The notes: generated by a model from the letters alone, not told the origin. Positions 43,111 to 54,600 are shown, numbered from the stretch's first letter. The stretch is 64,000 nucleotides of DNA from Olivibacter sp036959255 (GCF_036959255.1 NZ_JAWMTI010000001.1:434001-498000), one strand, 5' to 3'. Translations and numbers: made by a program.

Positions 43111-46100
43111 CTAAAAGTTAATGTTTAACGCAGCACCGAAGCTACGTAGTGATGGGAGCGAAAAGGCCTCTAATCCTTGGAATTGCCCGTCATAACCGGA
43201 TACTTCAGGATCAATATTTGGTACATCCGACCATAGGATAAGATTACGGCCAACCAGCGAAAAGCTTGCTTGTCTTATCGGGCTACGCTTTAATAATTTT
43301 TCCGGTAATCGATACGTAATCTTTACTTCTCTCAATTTTATGTAAGAAGCATCAAAGGTGGCAATACGGTCGTTGTCGTAATAAGCACGCCAATAATTCC
43401 GTACCGTTACTTCTGTTGTATTTGGTTCCCCAGTGTCAATGTTGGTTCCTTCACCAATCATCGTTCCTCCTCCATTTTCATCTCTATTCACTAATGATTC
43501 TTTGAGGGCACCACTTCTAATTCCCTCTATATAAGTTCGTGAATGCACTACGCCTCCTTGCTGAAATCCGAAAAGAAAGCTTAAGTCGAAGTTACGGTAA
43601 GAGAATTGATTCGTAACACCACCGGTATAATCCGGATTCACATTCCCTAAATAACCCCAATCACCATTCTCTTCCTGTGGCAAGCCATTACGATGGGTAA
43701 GTGAACCGTTTTGATAAATTAGGTAATCGCCATACAACGAGCCAAAAGAGCCATCTCCTTTTGTATTCTCGGTACGCATTTCCAAGGATGCCCAGCGCTC
43801 CAGCTGACGAATACGCGATATACCTAAATCTTCTGCCAAATAGATTACCCGATTTCTATTTAATCCAAGGTTTACGTTTACATTCCAGCTAAATTGATTC
43901 GTCCTTATCGGTGTTACATCAACCATCAACTCAATTCCACTATTTTTCATTTTACCGACGTTCATGAGCTTGGTATCATACCCTGCCGAAGGATTGAGGG
44001 TAACCGGAATAATCAAGTCAGTTGTTGTGCTTCGATAATAGGTAAAATCGATTCCAACTCGATTATTGAAAAACCGAGAATCAAAACCAAATTCATAGGA
44101 GCTGACTTTTTCCGGTTTAATATCCGGGTTGGGATAATTATTGTTATGTACAGCAACGGTTTCACCATTCCACCCTTGTGTCACCTGAAAATTTGCACTT
44201 GTCTGATAAGGCTCTAAATCTCGACGCACCGAGGAAAAACTGCTGCGCAGCTTCAAGTAGCCCAAAGCGTCGCTACGCCATCCGAACAGCTCTGTAGCTA
44301 CTAAACTAAGGGATGCGGACGGATAAAAATAAGATCTATTTTGTTTTGGTAGCGCGCTAGACCAATCATTTCGGCCGGTTAGGTCTAAAAAAAGTGCCTC
44401 CTTATAACCGATCTGAGCCGTTCCATAAATAGAATTTATTTTTTTTTGCTGACGAATATTACCCGCAACAATCGGCGAAGCATTATTAGTCAAGTTATAT
44501 ACATTAGGAATCGATAGGCGATCTACAATGGCTCCAAGTCGCTTCGACTCCTGGCTCATTAAATTCCCTCCCAAGGATGCATTTACACTAAAATCGTCAT
44601 TGATTTTGGTATGATAAGAAAGGAGTGCATCGTGGTTTGTTTCCAGAAAATAAACATCATCTTCCTGATAATAACCATTGACATATTGTGCAGAGGACAC
44701 CGCATGACGCATTGTTCGCTTATCATTATAAAAGTCGCGTCCCGTACGCAACATGAGGCTCAAATTCGGTAAAAAATTATAGGTGAATTTAACATTACCA
44801 TAAACGCGATCACGGTTATTGCCATTTAAATTTTCATAAGCTACAAAATAAGGATTGTTTAATCGGCTGCTATTCAATCCCCAAATAGGCGAAAGTTGCT
44901 TGGTACCGAGGGATCCATCTGCCCAGTAATCGCGCAAACTATTTACATTCACATTTCGCGGCATATATAGGAAGATTTTCATGATCGCATCATCATTCTT
45001 GGCACCGTAACTTGCGCGATTATCACTTCCTGAGTTAACATAATTCATATTCACATCCACCTTTAACTTAGGGGTAATGGCATAACCGGTATTCAAACCG
45101 ACCGCATTACGTGATAAATCTGTATTGGGCACAATTCCTCGTTGTGAGGTATTTGTATAAGAGAATCGGAAATTTAACTTTTCATTACTTCCAGCGATGG
45201 CTAAATTATTGGTAAAGGTTTGCCCCGTTTGAAAAAAATCCTTCAATTGATTCGGATAAGCAATAAACGGCGTAGGAGTCCGCGCACCGGTATTAGGATC
45301 AATCGGCGAATCGAACTGAGGTATTAATTGCCCGTTAAGCCGTGGTCCCCAATTTTCCATCACATTGTCATTTAATCCTCCCCCCATCCCGTCTACATAG
45401 CTATATTCACCGTCCCGTCCCTGCCCGTATACATATTGGTAATCGGGGAGTTTAAGGGGCGTTTCTGCACTGGCTTGCGAATTGAAACTAACGCCTACTC
45501 CCTTCGTTCCTTTCCCCGACTTCGTGGTAATCAGTACAACTCCATTGGCCGCGCGTGAACCATAAAGCGCCGCCGCATTGGGTCCCTTTAGTACGGTCAT
45601 ACTTTCAATATCGTTCGGATCAAGTTCTCCTGCGGCATTTCCGTAATCTACCTCTCCTTCTCCAGCTGTGAAATTAGGATTGTTAAAGTCCTGTCGGCCG
45701 GTATAAGCCCTTGTTGACTGTTCGTTATTATTACTTATCGGAACTCCATCTACTACAAATAAAGGCGAGTTATTGTAGTTATAGCCGCTCACGAAGTTCT
45801 GTCCACGAATTTGTATATTAGCTGAGGCTCCGATTCCGCCGCTTGAATTCGTGATACGCACACCCGCCACTCTTCCGTTTAACGTATTTAACAAATTCGT
45901 TTCGTGCGACTCTTGAATGGTTTGTCCTTCTACTTTCTGTTGAGAAAAACCAATCGATTTCGCTTCCCTTGATATCCCCAATGCAGTTACAACCACCTCA
46001 TTCAAGGGATTATTGTCTTCTTGCAACATTACATCAACCTGCCTCTGTCCTTCAATTGTTACTTCATAGGGTCGATAACCAATATAGCTAAAAACGACTA

Positions 46101-46599
46101 GTTGTTGCGAACCCGACAACTGTAGTTGATAGTGGCCATTAAGATCGGTCGTCGTCTTCTGATTCGTTCCCTTTACCAGTACGTTTGCTCCTATAATGGA
46201 GGCACCTGTATTAGCATCACGTACCTGTCCCTTTACGATTATTCCCTGCGAAGCACGGCGTAAGGAGATAGTCCCCCCTTCTTCTTCAAAAATAATCTGT
46301 TCAGGTTTGAAGATATCATTTAATATTTCCGAGAGTTTCGCATTCTGATAATATACATGATTGAATACCAACTTATCTAATCGAACATCTTCTGTAAATG
46401 CAAAATCGACCGAAGCCTTCTGTTCTATTTCTTTCAGTAAGGTATAAGCATTTACCTTATCAAAAGCAAGGTGAACTCGCTTTTCCAGTCCTTGTTCGGG
46501 TTTATGCGCAAAGGCTGTCGGGAATACCACGCACATATTTATTGCCAATATGAACACGTGTATTATTTGCTGTTTAAAGCGCCAGCGTATTAATTTCAT
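43111..46599 (-). CDS. SusC/RagA TonB-dependent transporter with STN domain (PUL 2)
   Basis: A 1162-residue receptor. After the signal sequence comes an STN domain (about 40-105, KRVHLAFDKVNAYTLLKEIEQK) that talks to FecR, a carboxypeptidase-like domain (IVKGQVRDANTGASIIGANV), the TonB-box region, the plug (DIESMTVLKGPNAAALYGSRAANGVV) and the barrel. The STN and the upstream FecR and sigma genes make it a transducer of its own substrate signal. Ends 10 bp before SusD. Confidence 0.93.
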   Translation of the reverse strand: MKLIRWRFKQQIIHVFILAINMCVVFPTAFAHKPEQGLEKRVHLAFDKVNAYTLLKEIEQKASVDFAFTEDVRLDKLVFNHVYYQNAKLSEILNDIFKPEQIIFEEEGGTISLRRASQGIIVKGQVRDANTGASIIGANVLVKGTNQKTTTDLNGHYQLQLSGSQQLVVFSYIGYRPYEVTIEGQRQVDVMLQEDNNPLNEVVVTALGISREAKSIGFSQQKVEGQTIQESHETNLLNTLNGRVAGVRITNSSGGIGASANIQIRGQNFVSGYNYNNSPLFVVDGVPISNNNEQSTRAYTGRQDFNNPNFTAGEGEVDYGNAAGELDPNDIESMTVLKGPNAAALYGSRAANGVVLITTKSGKGTKGVGVSFNSQASAETPLKLPDYQYVYGQGRDGEYSYVDGMGGGLNDNVMENWGPRLNGQLIPQFDSPIDPNTGARTPTPFIAYPNQLKDFFQTGQTFTNNLAIAGSNEKLNFRFSYTNTSQRGIVPNTDLSRNAVGLNTGYAITPKLKVDVNMNYVNSGSDNRASYGAKNDDAIMKIFLYMPRNVNVNSLRDYWADGSLGTKQLSPIWGLNSSRLNNPYFVAYENLNGNNRDRVYGNVKFTYNFLPNLSLMLRTGRDFYNDKRTMRHAVSSAQYVNGYYQEDDVYFLETNHDALLSYHTKINDDFSVNASLGGNLMSQESKRLGAIVDRLSIPNVYNLTNNASPIVAGNIRQQKKINSIYGTAQIGYKEALFLDLTGRNDWSSALPKQNRSYFYPSASLSLVATELFGWRSDALGYLKLRSSFSSVRRDLEPYQTSANFQVTQGWNGETVAVHNNNYPNPDIKPEKVSSYEFGFDSRFFNNRVGIDFTYYRSTTTDLIIPVTLNPSAGYDTKLMNVGKMKNSGIELMVDVTPIRTNQFSWNVNVNLGLNRNRVIYLAEDLGISRIRQLERWASLEMRTENTKGDGSFGSLYGDYLIYQNGSLTHRNGLPQEENGDWGYLGNVNPDYTGGVTNQFSYRNFDLSFLFGFQQGGVVHSRTYIEGIRSGALKESLVNRDENGGGTMIGEGTNIDTGEPNTTEVTVRNYWRAYYDNDRIATFDASYIKLREVKITYRLPEKLLKRSPIRQASFSLVGRNLILWSDVPNIDPEVSGYDGQFQGLEAFSLPSLRSFGAALNINF

Positions 46600-46670
46600 T
46601 TGAGTGAATGGTTGAGTTTTAAAGATTGATTGCTATTACCTTCTCTGTAGAAGCTATGCCTAATATATTG

Positions 46671-47639
46671 CTAGAAGATGTTCAGGTATCCATTTGCCTC
46701 CTTTCGATATTGCTTATTCAACATATGACAGATTATTTTTAGCGTCTCTGACGCGCTCCGCTGGTATTTTAGTTTAAGTGTGTAATGACGGTTTAGGACC
46801 GTGGAGTCTGTTGTCGTTAACGACAAGTTATAGATGTCTCGAAAAGACAAGGCAAGCTCTGAGAAAGTGACCTGCTTTAGGTCTAGTGCGCTATCGTCCC
46901 AACTATTGGCGAAACCGGCGGATTGTTTCTTAAATCGTTTGTTTATTTGATCGTAATCGAAGCCCTCCCCCTTTCGCAACAACCATGTTTGTGTCTTAGC
47001 GATATCGTTGACTTGTATGCGTCCTGTGTAAACAAATACCTGAGTGGTAGGCCTATACGTATACGCTTTTACATGAAAAGAAGTACCCAAAACCTGTACG
47101 AGCAGTTCGTCTGTTTCTACAAAAAAGGGGGATCCTGCAAGCGACTTAACGTCAAAAAAGGCCTCTCCACTCAGTTGAACCAGCCGTTGCTTTTTGTTAG
47201 CATCCCTTTTCATCTCCAGTCGTGAATTGGCACGCAGTATTACCGTCGATCCATCAGGCAGCGCCACACGTTTCTGCTCTCCAGGACCGGTAAAAAAATG
47301 CGCTGTTTGTTGGTCGCTGACGTTAAGCTTATCGCGAACATAAGAATGCATCAACCAACTGATACCACACACTAATAGGATAACAGCTGCCGCTCCTTTT
47401 AACCAAGGAATTAACCGTTTGCTACGCTTTGCACTTACAGATAAAGATGAGCTTACCCGCATATGTGTTCTTAACCGTTCTCTAACGCGCTGCTTTTCTT
47501 CTATATTAGGACGAGCATCAAATACAGTTTCCCCTCGTTCAAATGAGTCGTACCAAATCTCTACAAGTTGGCGTTCGGCATCTGAACCCTCACCTGCATG
47601 ATACTTTTTTAATAATTTTTTATAGACGCTAAATTTCAC
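46671..47639 (-). CDS. FecR-family anti-sigma regulator (PUL 2)
   Basis: A 322-residue inner-membrane regulator. The start is a GTG at 47639. A membrane helix lies at about 78-98 (KGAAAVILLVCGISWLMHSYV). The periplasmic FecR domain (VALPDGSTVILRANSRLEM, then VQLSGEAFFDVK) is complete, with a C-terminal DUF4974-type segment (LSFRDIYNLSLT). It receives the STN signal and controls the neighbouring sigma factor. It lies 71 bp after the sigma gene and 71 bp before SusC. Confidence 0.9.
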   Translation of the reverse strand: MKFSVYKKLLKKYHAGEGSDAERQLVEIWYDSFERGETVFDARPNIEEKQRVRERLRTHMRVSSSLSVSAKRSKRLIPWLKGAAAVILLVCGISWLMHSYVRDKLNVSDQQTAHFFTGPGEQKRVALPDGSTVILRANSRLEMKRDANKKQRLVQLSGEAFFDVKSLAGSPFFVETDELLVQVLGTSFHVKAYTYRPTTQVFVYTGRIQVNDIAKTQTWLLRKGEGFDYDQINKRFKKQSAGFANSWDDSALDLKQVTFSELALSFRDIYNLSLTTTDSTVLNRHYTLKLKYQRSASETLKIICHMLNKQYRKEANGYLNIF

Positions 47640-47710
47640 ACTTTCTGCTTTTACACCCTTATAGTGCAGAAAGTGCGCGATCTATACTTCAAGAAAAGAT
47701 GGTTAAATTG

Positions 47711-48310
47711 TTAAGTTTTTGTAAACAGGAGCGTTAATAAAACATAAATAGGTAGATGCGGATACGCTTCAACAAGCTTCGATTTCAATCGTCTCAGTGC
47801 TTCCGTATGATTATTTCGGATGGTTTGATCTGCTAACTGTAAAGCTATGGCAATTTCCGCCACCGTATAATCTTGGGTACGCAACAAGAAAATTTTGCGC
47901 ATGTTTTCAGGAAAAGCCTGTACCACCTCGGCGATTGTCTGTTGCAACGATGCCTCCTCCATGAGATCAATTATGGTATTTTCAATCTCCTCCATCCGAT
48001 GAAATAAGTATGTATGTAGTTTTTCTTCGCGCTCGTGCTGACTTGCCCAATAGATAATTTTATATTTGAGTATTCCACCAAGGTAACTGGCAAGGTTATC
48101 GCGAATCTGTAACCCATGCCGCTGTGTCCATAGATCAGCAAATACATCTTGTACAAGATCTTCGGCTACTTCACGGTTTCTCACCCGATAATAAGCTCGC
48201 CGATAAAGGTCGTCCCAATGTAAATCAAAAAGTTGTTCAAAGGCCTCTGTATCGCCGCCGCGTAAGCCTTCGATTAAGTTTGTTTCGCCTATTTTCCGAA
48301 CAGGTTGCAT
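47711..48310 (-). CDS. ECF sigma factor (PUL 2)
   Basis: A 199-residue ECF sigma factor counted from ATG 48310. A GTG at 48328 is upstream in frame, but a minus-strand -7 element at 48328-48335 would place the transcript start after it. Region 2 (FDLHWDDLYRRAYYRVRNREVAEDLVQDVFADLW) and region 4 (FPENMRKIFLLRTQDYTVAEIAIALQLADQTIRNNHTEALRRLKSKL) are complete. With FecR and SusC it forms a trans-envelope switch for PUL 2. Confidence 0.9.
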   Translation of the reverse strand: MQPVRKIGETNLIEGLRGGDTEAFEQLFDLHWDDLYRRAYYRVRNREVAEDLVQDVFADLWTQRHGLQIRDNLASYLGGILKYKIIYWASQHEREEKLHTYLFHRMEEIENTIIDLMEEASLQQTIAEVVQAFPENMRKIFLLRTQDYTVAEIAIALQLADQTIRNNHTEALRRLKSKLVEAYPHLPIYVLLTLLFTKT

Positions 48311-48327
48311 ACGTTTAACTCTTAGCA

Positions 48328-48335
48328 CAAAGATA
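48328..48335 (-). promoter_or_regulatory. -7 element (TATCTTTG) of the PUL 2 sigma gene
   Basis: Exact TAnnTTTG on the minus strand; no TTG -33 is clear. It decides against the upstream GTG start. Confidence 0.5.
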
Positions 48336-48372
48336 ACCCGTCCATATTATGGAAACATTAAATCTTCTTTAT

Positions 48373-48401
48373 AAGCGATGGGTACCTAATACCCATCGCT
48401 T
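48373..48401 (-). terminator. Terminator of the PUL 3 operon
   Basis: A 12-bp stem (AAGCGATGGGTA and complement) with a 5-base loop, 11 bp past the sulfatase stop codon. The minus-strand tail is only weakly T-rich, but the stem is strong; the plus strand shows TTTTT. Confidence 0.7.
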
Positions 48402-48411
48402 TTTGACCTGC

Positions 48412-50112
48412 TTATTCTCCTCCAGGTTTAGGATACACATGATGTGCATGCGCCCATGCCTTCCATTTAGCTTCCAACTCTTTCACTCTTTCGGGATTTG
48501 CGCTTGCCAGATCTTTATTCTCTGAACCATCTTCCGCTAAGTTGTATAAATGCCATTTGCCCTTAGGTTTTGCAACCAGCTTCCAGTCACCTGCTCGTAC
48601 ATATTTGGCATTGTAGTGTTCATTAAATAACAGTTGATGCCCGGGAGATTTCTCACCCAATAAAGCAGGAACCAGGCTTAACCCTTGTGCAGGCACAATA
48701 CGGTTACCTTTATACGTATCGGGGTAGTTTGATTTGGCCAACTCAATAAAAGTACGCATAAAATCAGTGATGTGTCCCACCTGATCAGAAATACTACCTT
48801 TTGGTGCTTTTAACCCAGCAGGCCAATACGCTATCAAGGGTGTTCTAACACCCCCCTCATAAGACTGTGCCTTGGCTTCTCTATAGGGTGTATTGGCAAC
48901 ATTGGCCCATTTTGCACCAATAGAAGCATAACTCGTTTGCGGTCCGGCCATTACTTCCTTCTCAACGGGATAACGAATTAACTTGCCATCTCTTGTTTCA
49001 CTTGGCCGGTCAAAACCGGGGCCATAAGCAGCGCAATTTTCCGGGCTTGCACCATTGTCGCTTAGAAAAAGTATTAATGTATTGTCCAATGCACCCGTTT
49101 CCGTCAAGGCCTGAATTAGGCGACCAATGCCTTGATCCATACGATCTACCATGGCGGCATGTACAGCCATCGCATGGGCATCCCAATCCTTATTTGGATT
49201 ACTTTCCCAATCTTCATCACCTTTGAGTGCTTCAGAAAGAGGTGTTTGCTTTGGATCAATAAGCCCTAAGGATACCATACGTTCATAACGCTGCTTTCGA
49301 ATAGCATACCAACCAACCTTATAGGTATTTTCGTATTTAGCAATGTCTTCAGGTAAAGCTTGTAAAGGCCAGTGTGGTGCATTATGTGCTAAATATAGAA
49401 AGAATGGTTGATCGTTTTGGGCCAACGTTTTAACATAATGAACAGCTGTATCATTCAAAGCATCAGTATGGTAATAACCTGAAGGCACTTCTTTCACCGC
49501 TTCTTCTCCATTTACCAAGCTAAAGGGATCGAAAAAATCCACAACACCCCATATAGTCCCATAGTATTTTTCAAATCCCCTACGCGTCGGATATTGTTCT
49601 AAAGGTGAGAAAAGCGGATAATTTGCCTGGTGATTGAGCCATTTTAGTTGTTCCTGCGGATCTTTTTGCTCAATTGTATTGGATACGTGCCATTTACCAA
49701 CCATGGCGGTTCGGTAACCTGCTTGCTTTAACACTTCTGCCAAGGTAACCGTATTCGCCGTAATATGCCCCTGATAACCGGGCTCGTCCCTTCGAGCAGT
49801 CATTTCGCCAATACCTGCATCATGGTTGTAAACGCCCGTCAATAAGGCGGCACGTGATGGGCAACAACGTGAGGTATTGTAAAACTGACTGAAACGAACG
49901 CCGTTTTTTGCCAACCGGTCAAGATTCGGTGTTTTAATTTCACCTCCATAGCAGCCGAGGTCGGAGTAACCTAAATCGTCTGCTAAAATGAGGACAATAT
50001 TGGGCCGCTTATCTGGGTGTTGTGCCGATACAGGTGCAACAAGGAGGTGGAAAAGGATTATTAAAGCCAGTAGCCTTAGGTTCTTCAGATCATACTTGTT
50101 GTTTTTCTTCAT
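48412..50112 (-). CDS. Type I sulfatase (PUL 3)
   Basis: A 566-residue exported sulfatase (signal peptide about 1-31). ILADDLGYSD gives the metal Asp pair (45, 46). The formylglycine motif is C83-C-P-S-R87 in SRCCPSRAALLTG, with LSDNGASPEN later. The length, with a long middle insert (about 160-250), and the KPKGKWHLYNLAEDGSE end fit arylsulfatase A-like enzymes. Last gene of FecR-SusC-SusD-sulfatase; 24 bp after SusD. Confidence 0.92.
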   Translation of the reverse strand: MKKNNKYDLKNLRLLALIILFHLLVAPVSAQHPDKRPNIVLILADDLGYSDLGCYGGEIKTPNLDRLAKNGVRFSQFYNTSRCCPSRAALLTGVYNHDAGIGEMTARRDEPGYQGHITANTVTLAEVLKQAGYRTAMVGKWHVSNTIEQKDPQEQLKWLNHQANYPLFSPLEQYPTRRGFEKYYGTIWGVVDFFDPFSLVNGEEAVKEVPSGYYHTDALNDTAVHYVKTLAQNDQPFFLYLAHNAPHWPLQALPEDIAKYENTYKVGWYAIRKQRYERMVSLGLIDPKQTPLSEALKGDEDWESNPNKDWDAHAMAVHAAMVDRMDQGIGRLIQALTETGALDNTLILFLSDNGASPENCAAYGPGFDRPSETRDGKLIRYPVEKEVMAGPQTSYASIGAKWANVANTPYREAKAQSYEGGVRTPLIAYWPAGLKAPKGSISDQVGHITDFMRTFIELAKSNYPDTYKGNRIVPAQGLSLVPALLGEKSPGHQLLFNEHYNAKYVRAGDWKLVAKPKGKWHLYNLAEDGSENKDLASANPERVKELEAKWKAWAHAHHVYPKPGGE

Positions 50113-50136
50113 TGTTGTATTGTTTTTATGGTATGT

Positions 50137-51600
50137 TTAATATCCTTCATTTTGAACTAAATCGGGATCTGCATCCAGCGCCGCTTGAGGAATAGGAAAA
50201 AACCGATGGTAATTCTGTGCATTCGCTTTTCCCCGCTCACGGGCCGATGCAATGAAGCGGTCCATTCGAATCAGATCCTCCCGTCTAATTCCCGCCTCGG
50301 AATAAAATTCCCACCCGCGTTCCTTCAGGAGATGGGTTCTAAAATCGTCTTTGGACGGAAATTGCCCAACTTGCAACAATTTAGCGCCAAGCCCTGCTCT
50401 TTCTCTAACTTGATTCACCAAATCTACCGATTCTTGATTAGGTCCGTTCAGTTCATTTAATGCTTCAGCTCGACCCAAGAGTATATCTGCATAGCGTATT
50501 TCTGACATGTCATTTCCATGTTCATTGCCAATGGCATTCGCATCAGGCCAATATTTAAAGGAACGCGTATTGTTACTATTTAACAAAGACACGGTACGGC
50601 CCTCCGTATTAATATAACTGGTGAGGATAAGGCTCTTCCGCTTATCTGCTTCATCGAAAGTATCGTAAAAGGCATCATATAAACGGTATTGCGCGGCCCA
50701 ATTAGCCCAATTACTACGCATGGTAAGACCTGTGCGTGGATCGCTTGCAAAGCCAGGAGGAAAAGCCCCATTCATATAGTTCATACCCGCTCCTTGTGGG
50801 CTTTGGGGGTTTACCAAGATAAATTCACTATTTCGTTCGTTTTCTACTTTAAAGAGGTTTTCGTAAGTGGGATAAAGGTTATATTTTCCAAGGTCAATAA
50901 CAGCTTGCGCCTCATCAGCCGCTTTCTGCCACTGTTTTGTGTTAAGGTAAAACTTACAAAGCAAAGCCATAGCAGCTCCTTTATTGGGACGCCCATAATT
51001 CCGTTCACTTCCAGGAGGCGGCAACACAGTAGCAACCGCTAAAAGCTCCTCTTCGATAAATTGACGCAGGGAGCTGTCTTCAGCTTTGGGTAAGCTTAAA
51101 GGATCATTTGATGAAGTACGCAGGGGCACCGGTCCAAACCATGAATACAAATGAACATAACTTAATGCACGAATAAATTTTGCTTCTGCTATATATACCG
51201 CCTTATCTTCATCCACAAGTGAGGCATTATCGATGTTATCCAAGAGTAAGTTAGCGTTCCGGATGGCCCGATAGGGCCTAAGCCAAAGGGTACCAAACAA
51301 CCAGTCGAGCGACGCGTCTAGCGTAAAATTGATTACCTGAGAGGCAATTCTATTTTCGCCGCCATCCGTTTCCCATTCGATATCGGTCGACCAGCTTTCG
51401 AGCATCACGCGATTTTTCCCTTCGTAGCCGTTTAGATAGCCCTCGGCAAAAGCTGCATTGAGGAGGGAGTTAACACCTTCTTCAGTTGCCAAAAAGCCCG
51501 CTGGTTCGAGCTGAGAATATACTGGTTCTTCCAATTGTTTTTCGCATCCACACAATCCGATGAGGATGAGGAGTATGAAATATAGTTGATAAATTTTCAT
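50137..51600 (-). CDS. SusD/RagB-family lipoprotein (PUL 3)
   Basis: A 487-residue lipoprotein with lipobox ILIGLCGC (Cys about 17-19). The SusD opening is LEEPVYSQLEPAGFLATEEGV, the helix region reads AEAKFIRALSYVHLYSWFGPVPL, and the C-terminal block is EIRYADILLGRAEALNEL with LKERGWEFYSEAGIRREDLIR. It partners the SusC upstream (29 bp). Ligand unknown. Confidence 0.93.
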   Translation of the reverse strand: MKIYQLYFILLILIGLCGCEKQLEEPVYSQLEPAGFLATEEGVNSLLNAAFAEGYLNGYEGKNRVMLESWSTDIEWETDGGENRIASQVINFTLDASLDWLFGTLWLRPYRAIRNANLLLDNIDNASLVDEDKAVYIAEAKFIRALSYVHLYSWFGPVPLRTSSNDPLSLPKAEDSSLRQFIEEELLAVATVLPPPGSERNYGRPNKGAAMALLCKFYLNTKQWQKAADEAQAVIDLGKYNLYPTYENLFKVENERNSEFILVNPQSPQGAGMNYMNGAFPPGFASDPRTGLTMRSNWANWAAQYRLYDAFYDTFDEADKRKSLILTSYINTEGRTVSLLNSNNTRSFKYWPDANAIGNEHGNDMSEIRYADILLGRAEALNELNGPNQESVDLVNQVRERAGLGAKLLQVGQFPSKDDFRTHLLKERGWEFYSEAGIRREDLIRMDRFIASARERGKANAQNYHRFFPIPQAALDADPDLVQNEGY

Positions 51601-51629
51601 GGATATGCTATTCTTGATTCTACCATTCG

Positions 51630-54600
51630 TTAAAAATCCACCGATAAACCTAAAATGAATGTTTTGGCTACCGGATATGCGTTAAAGTCAATCCGATTAA
51701 ATGCTCCTCCATTCGGATTAACCGCAGGGTCAAAACCACTGTAGTCCGTAATGGTCAATAGGTTTTCAGCCGTTAAACTAAGACCTAGGTTTCGTAAATA
51801 TTTTTTGTTTAATGGCAAGTTATAGGCCAAGGTAAGGGTACGAACCCGAAGATAAGATGCATCTTCTACGGTATAACTGTTAACTAATTTACTACCCTGT
51901 CCTGTTGGGTTGACAAAAGAAGGGTACTTATTTGAGGGATTCTCGGGTGTCCAACGATTTAAGTAAGGTTCAGCGAAACGGTTGCGACGGAATTGTACCG
52001 GAAAGTAGGCATCTACTAAATTGTTATTCAACATACTGACACCCTGTACTCCCTCCAGAAACACAGAAAGTTGCCAATTTTTATAAGAAAAATTATTCCC
52101 GAATGACCAGGTCAGCTTGGGAAACGAATTCCCTAAGATCGTCCGATCTTCTGCATTGACAACACCATCGCCATTCATATCACGGTATTTGATATCGCCC
52201 GGTGCTACCGGATCCCTTGTAACCGAAAAATCATCGTCTGTCTGCCATACACCGTCAATTTGATAGCCATAGAAAGAATACACGGGTAATCCTTCTTTAA
52301 TCATGAACACCTGATTCGTTTGACCCGCATCACCTGTAATTATCTGATCGATACCCCCCAAGTTTACTACTTTATTACGCAAGGTGGATAAATTAATACT
52401 GGTAGTCCAAGTAAAATCTCCTATTAAATTCTGCGTCGTTATGCCAAAATCCCAACCTGTGTTTCGTATGCTACCAACATTCGATAAGATAGAAGTAAAA
52501 CCTGTAGTTGTTGGTATAGGTAGGTTCAATAACATGTTGAACGTTTTCTTCTGAAAGTAATCAATGGTCCCCGCTATACGCTCATTAAAAAGACCAAAAT
52601 CAAGGCCCAGGTTAAATTGCTCGGTCGTTTCCCATTTCAGATCGGGATTAGCAATACGTGCAGGTTGCGTGGTGCTTATCAATTGATCATCGAGAATAGC
52701 CCCCGGACCAGTACTAAAAGTAGTAATAGCCGCGTAATCCCCGATTTCTTGATTACCTGTTTGCCCCCAACTTAAACGTGGTTTTAAGTTAGAGATCGCT
52801 TTGGCGTTCTGCATAAATGCTTCTTGATGTAATTTCCAGCCAAGGGCAAAGGAGGGAAAATAGCCGAACTTATTATTCACACCAAACCGAGAGGAACCGT
52901 CCATACGAAAAGATCCCGTAAGTAAATACTTATCTTTGAACGTATAATTAATACGACCTAGATAAGATTGTAGTCGATTGGTTCTGCGCTCACTTCCAAG
53001 TCGATAGGTACTTTGGTCCCCCAAACCCGTATTGTAAGTCCCCGTTAAATCAGAGGGAAAATTACGTGCATTCTGATTGGTATTATCAATAATAAACCGT
53101 TGGGTGGTAGCACCTAAAACGGCGCTAATGGCATGATTATCCCACTGTTTGTCATAATTGAGCGTACCTTCTATCAAATAATTGCTCAATGTACCCTGTA
53201 AAATTGACGCAGAACCTCCCAGCGGACCACCAACTCGTGTAATTCGACTTACATATACGTCCCGCTTTTGGCTAGAGAAATCTCCTCCTAAATTGACCTT
53301 TGCCGACAAACCCGGTAATAATTGATATTTCGCATAGGCTGTACCAAAAGTACGATAGGTGTTAGCAAGCGCATTCGCGCCTTCTAGCAATGCAAGTGGA
53401 TTATCCATATCTAAAAAGGGCGACAACGTATATATACCGTTAGCATCCCGAATAGGCAATGTTGGATCGAAATTTAGCGTAGCATATATTGCACCCGATT
53501 CAGCATTGATCCCAAATCCACCCGGAGCATAGTCATCTCGTGTATAACTTACATTTAGCGAAACGCCGGTTTCCAATTTATCTGTAACCGCTGTACTTAG
53601 ATTGAGCTTGGCGCTATAACGTTTGAAACCGGAGCTCCTGACCACCCCTTGCTGATCAAAATAATTGAAGGATGTATAGAATTTTGTCTTATTATTACCC
53701 CCCGATAAAGATAAACTATGGTTTTGAATAAGTGCTTTTCTAAATACCTCATCTTGCCAGTCGGTCATCGTTATATCATCGCCGATCCGGTAAGTTTCAG
53801 CCCCTCCTCCGGCATCTACAAGACCATTAAGCACTGTCTTATACTCATCAGCGCTTAATAGGTCGATCTTATGTGCTACCTGTTGTATACCACCCGAAGC
53901 ATTATAAGAAACTTGTGTGGAACCATCTTTTCCTTTTTTTGTTGTAACGATAACAACACCGTTAGCTCCTCTAGCGCCATATATGGCGGTAGCCGAAGCA
54001 TCCTTTAAAATTTCGATGGATTCAATATCGGCAGGATTTAAAGCAGCCAATGGATTTCTAGGTACACGTGGTGCATCAAAATTCGCACCTCCGCCAGTTA
54101 CAACCGGTGCATTATCAATGGGCAAACCATCGATGACATAGAGTGGGCTGGAACCGGCATTTATAGAACTCGCTCCACGAATCCGGACCGAAACACCTCC
54201 TCCGGGCTCCGCACTATTTTGTATAACCTGGACACCGCTGGCCTTACCGCTGATAAGTTGATCAAATGTCGTATTCGTTCCCTTATTGAAATCAGCTGAT
54301 CTAATTGAGCTCACCGAACCCGTGATATCACTTTTTTTCTGTGTCCCGTAACCAATGACGACAACCTGATCGAGACTGGTTTGCTCTTCTTTCAGCGCTA
54401 TTTTTAATTTTTCGGTATTAGAAACGCGCAGTTCTTGCGTCAGATAGCCTAGTGAGCGAACAATTAATGTAATGGCATCTTGACCAGCCACCTGTAATCG
54501 AAATATTCCCGTCGCATCCGTTTGCGTAACTATATTGCTATTTTTAAGGATAACAGTAACACCTGCTAAAGGAGCCCCTTGCTCATCAACAACTTGCCCT

